From contig CAJFII010000003.1 in the NCBI GenBank assembly GCA_904381285.1, positions 1-64,000 of the forward strand: a DNA stretch of 64,000 bases, written 5' to 3'. Positions 63,130 through 64,000 of this stretch are shown in pieces (position 1 is the stretch's first letter; every line of letters begins with the position of its first letter). This DNA is from an uncultured Clostridia bacterium. GTDB lineage: Bacteria; Bacillota; Clostridia; TANB77; CAG-508. The translations under genes were made by a program, and so were the position numbers. The notes beneath the pieces are model-generated. The model had not been told where the DNA came from, searched no databases, and worked only from the letters and a program-made list of their open reading frames with translations.

Positions 63130-64000
63130 TTGCTAAATTTAAATGAAATATTATCATATTTTCCAAGAAGAATTGCAAATGAAATTAATAAAAAAATGTT
63201 ACAAGATAAAAACCAAGAAAGTATAAATCTTTTAGAAGAAATTAGGGTAAGGGCATCTAAACCAGTTATATTGAAGTATACAAATTTAGAACAAGTTTTA
63301 GATAATTTAATAGTAACACAAGAAGAAGTATTAGAAATATTACAACATATATGTAACAATTCTATTTATTCTTATCAAAACCAAATATGTAATGGATATA
63401 TTACATTAAAAGGAGGACATAGAGTAGGTATTACTGGAAGTGTAGTTATGACTGATGAAAAAATAACCAACATAAATTATATAGCAAGTTTGAATTTTAG
63501 AATATCTAAACAAATAATTGGAGCAAGCAATAGAATACTAAAACATGTCTTAAATATCGAAGAAAACAGTGTATATAACACACTTATTATTTCTCCACCA
63601 GGTGCACGGGAAAACTACAATGCTTCGTGACTTAGTAAGAAAAATAAGTAATGGTATGGAACAGATAAATTATAAAGGAATAACAGTAGGCTTAATAGAT
63701 GAAAGAGGAGAAATAGCTTCCATGTATAAAGGAATTCCTCAAAATGAAGTTGGAATAAGAACAGATGTGCTTGATAATGTGCCTAAATGGATTGGAATGC
63801 AAATGATGATACGTTCAATGTCTCCACAAGTTATAGTGGCAGATGAAATTGGAAACAAAAAAGATGTGGAAGCTATAAATTATGCTGTATGTTGTGGAAT
63901 TAAAGGGATTTTTACAGTACATGGAAAAAATATGGAAGATATAAAATTAAATCCTGAAATATCTAAGTTAATAAATACACATGTTTTTGAAAGATTAATT
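63130..64000 (+). CDS. spoIIIAA: Stage III sporulation ATPase SpoIIIAA, 3'-partial, with +1 frame break at CGG
   Basis: SpoIIIAA is a secretion-type ATPase of the SpoIIIA channel between mother cell and forespore. TTG start at 63130, AAGGAGG 7 bp upstream. The N-domain is normal (LNEILSYFPRRIANEI, EEIRVRASKPVILKY, GGHRVGITGSVV). At the Walker A motif the frame reads SPPGA-R-ENYNAS-stop (63630). Skipping C63607 gives SPPGAGKTTMLRDLVRKIS and then GLIDERGEIASMYKG, Walker B PQVIVADEIGNKKDVEA and FTVHGKNMED, open to the window end. The rest of the gene is fully conserved, arguing against an old pseudogene. Next genes of the spoIIIA operon lie outside. Confidence 0.88.
63607..63609 (+). other. In-frame CGG at a +1 frame break (site D)
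   Basis: Context GCA-CGG-G inside Walker A of SpoIIIAA. Dropping the C gives GGG, the invariant glycine before Lys-Thr. Confidence 0.75.

Overview
The window is a gene-dense, very AT-rich chromosome segment with strong Shine-Dalgarno sites and frequent TTG/GTG starts. It points to a strictly anaerobic, low-GC Clostridia-type Firmicute, probably an uncultured gut lineage. Supporting content: an oxygen-sensitive class III ribonucleotide reductase (nrdDG), rubrerythrin, many flavodoxin/flavin proteins, a sporulation ATPase gene (spoIIIAA) at the right edge, and Bce-type antimicrobial-peptide modules. No rRNA, tRNA, CRISPR array or intact insertion sequence was seen.

Layout. 1-1.6 kb: end of a surface/tail-fibre-like protein, then rubrerythrin. 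1.8-5.8 kb: an FtsX/MacB-type ABC exporter with a long coiled coil. 5.8-11 kb: nickel-pincer cofactor genes larB, larE and larC with an acetyltransferase, a DUF362 protein and a patatin lipase. 11-17 kb: two ABC exporters around a frameshifted membrane-anchored protein. 17-20.6 kb: a Crp-like regulator divergent from nrdDG, with a palindrome between them. 20.7-22.5 kb: two unrecognised minus-strand genes of foreign character. 22.6-30 kb: a NatAB-like exporter, a ferredoxin with no normal start codon, two ECF sigma/membrane-regulator pairs and two membrane-anchored XRE regulators. 30-31.3 kb: a prepilin-like protein whose C-terminus resembles a diversity-generating retroelement target. 31.5-50 kb: an ABC exporter, two full Bce-type modules (response regulator, kinase, ATPase, permease), a GntR/YtrA-type ABC operon, a D,D-carboxypeptidase, a YxeA-like protein and a GT51 glycosyltransferase. 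50-56 kb: a large fused ABC exporter, a pentapeptide-repeat protein and an ABC-F protein behind a leader-peptide attenuator. 56-62 kb: a TetR-controlled cluster of membrane-anchored flavodoxins and flavin enzymes. 62-64 kb: yebC and spoIIIAA.

The most striking signal is shared by unrelated genes. Reading by eye, the only in-frame CGG codons I found in native-looking genes are four, and each sits exactly where the reading frame breaks. In all four, skipping the single C and reading the next GGA/GGG (glycine) restores the expected protein: twice in the protein at 13.7 kb, once in the GT51 glycosyltransferase, and once inside the Walker A motif of SpoIIIAA. CGG is otherwise read as arginine only in the two foreign-looking genes at 20.7-22.5 kb. 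Either CGG is an unassigned codon that triggers +1 frameshifting in this organism, or an oddly specific C-insertion artefact has hit four sites.

Other themes are cell-envelope stress and antimicrobial resistance (nine ABC exporters plus one ABC-F), with several regulatory architectures readable from the DNA: paired Bce operators at conserved spacing, twin TetR operators, a shared ECF-type promoter, a bidirectional promoter using one self-complementary -35 box, and an attenuator upstream of the ABC-F gene.
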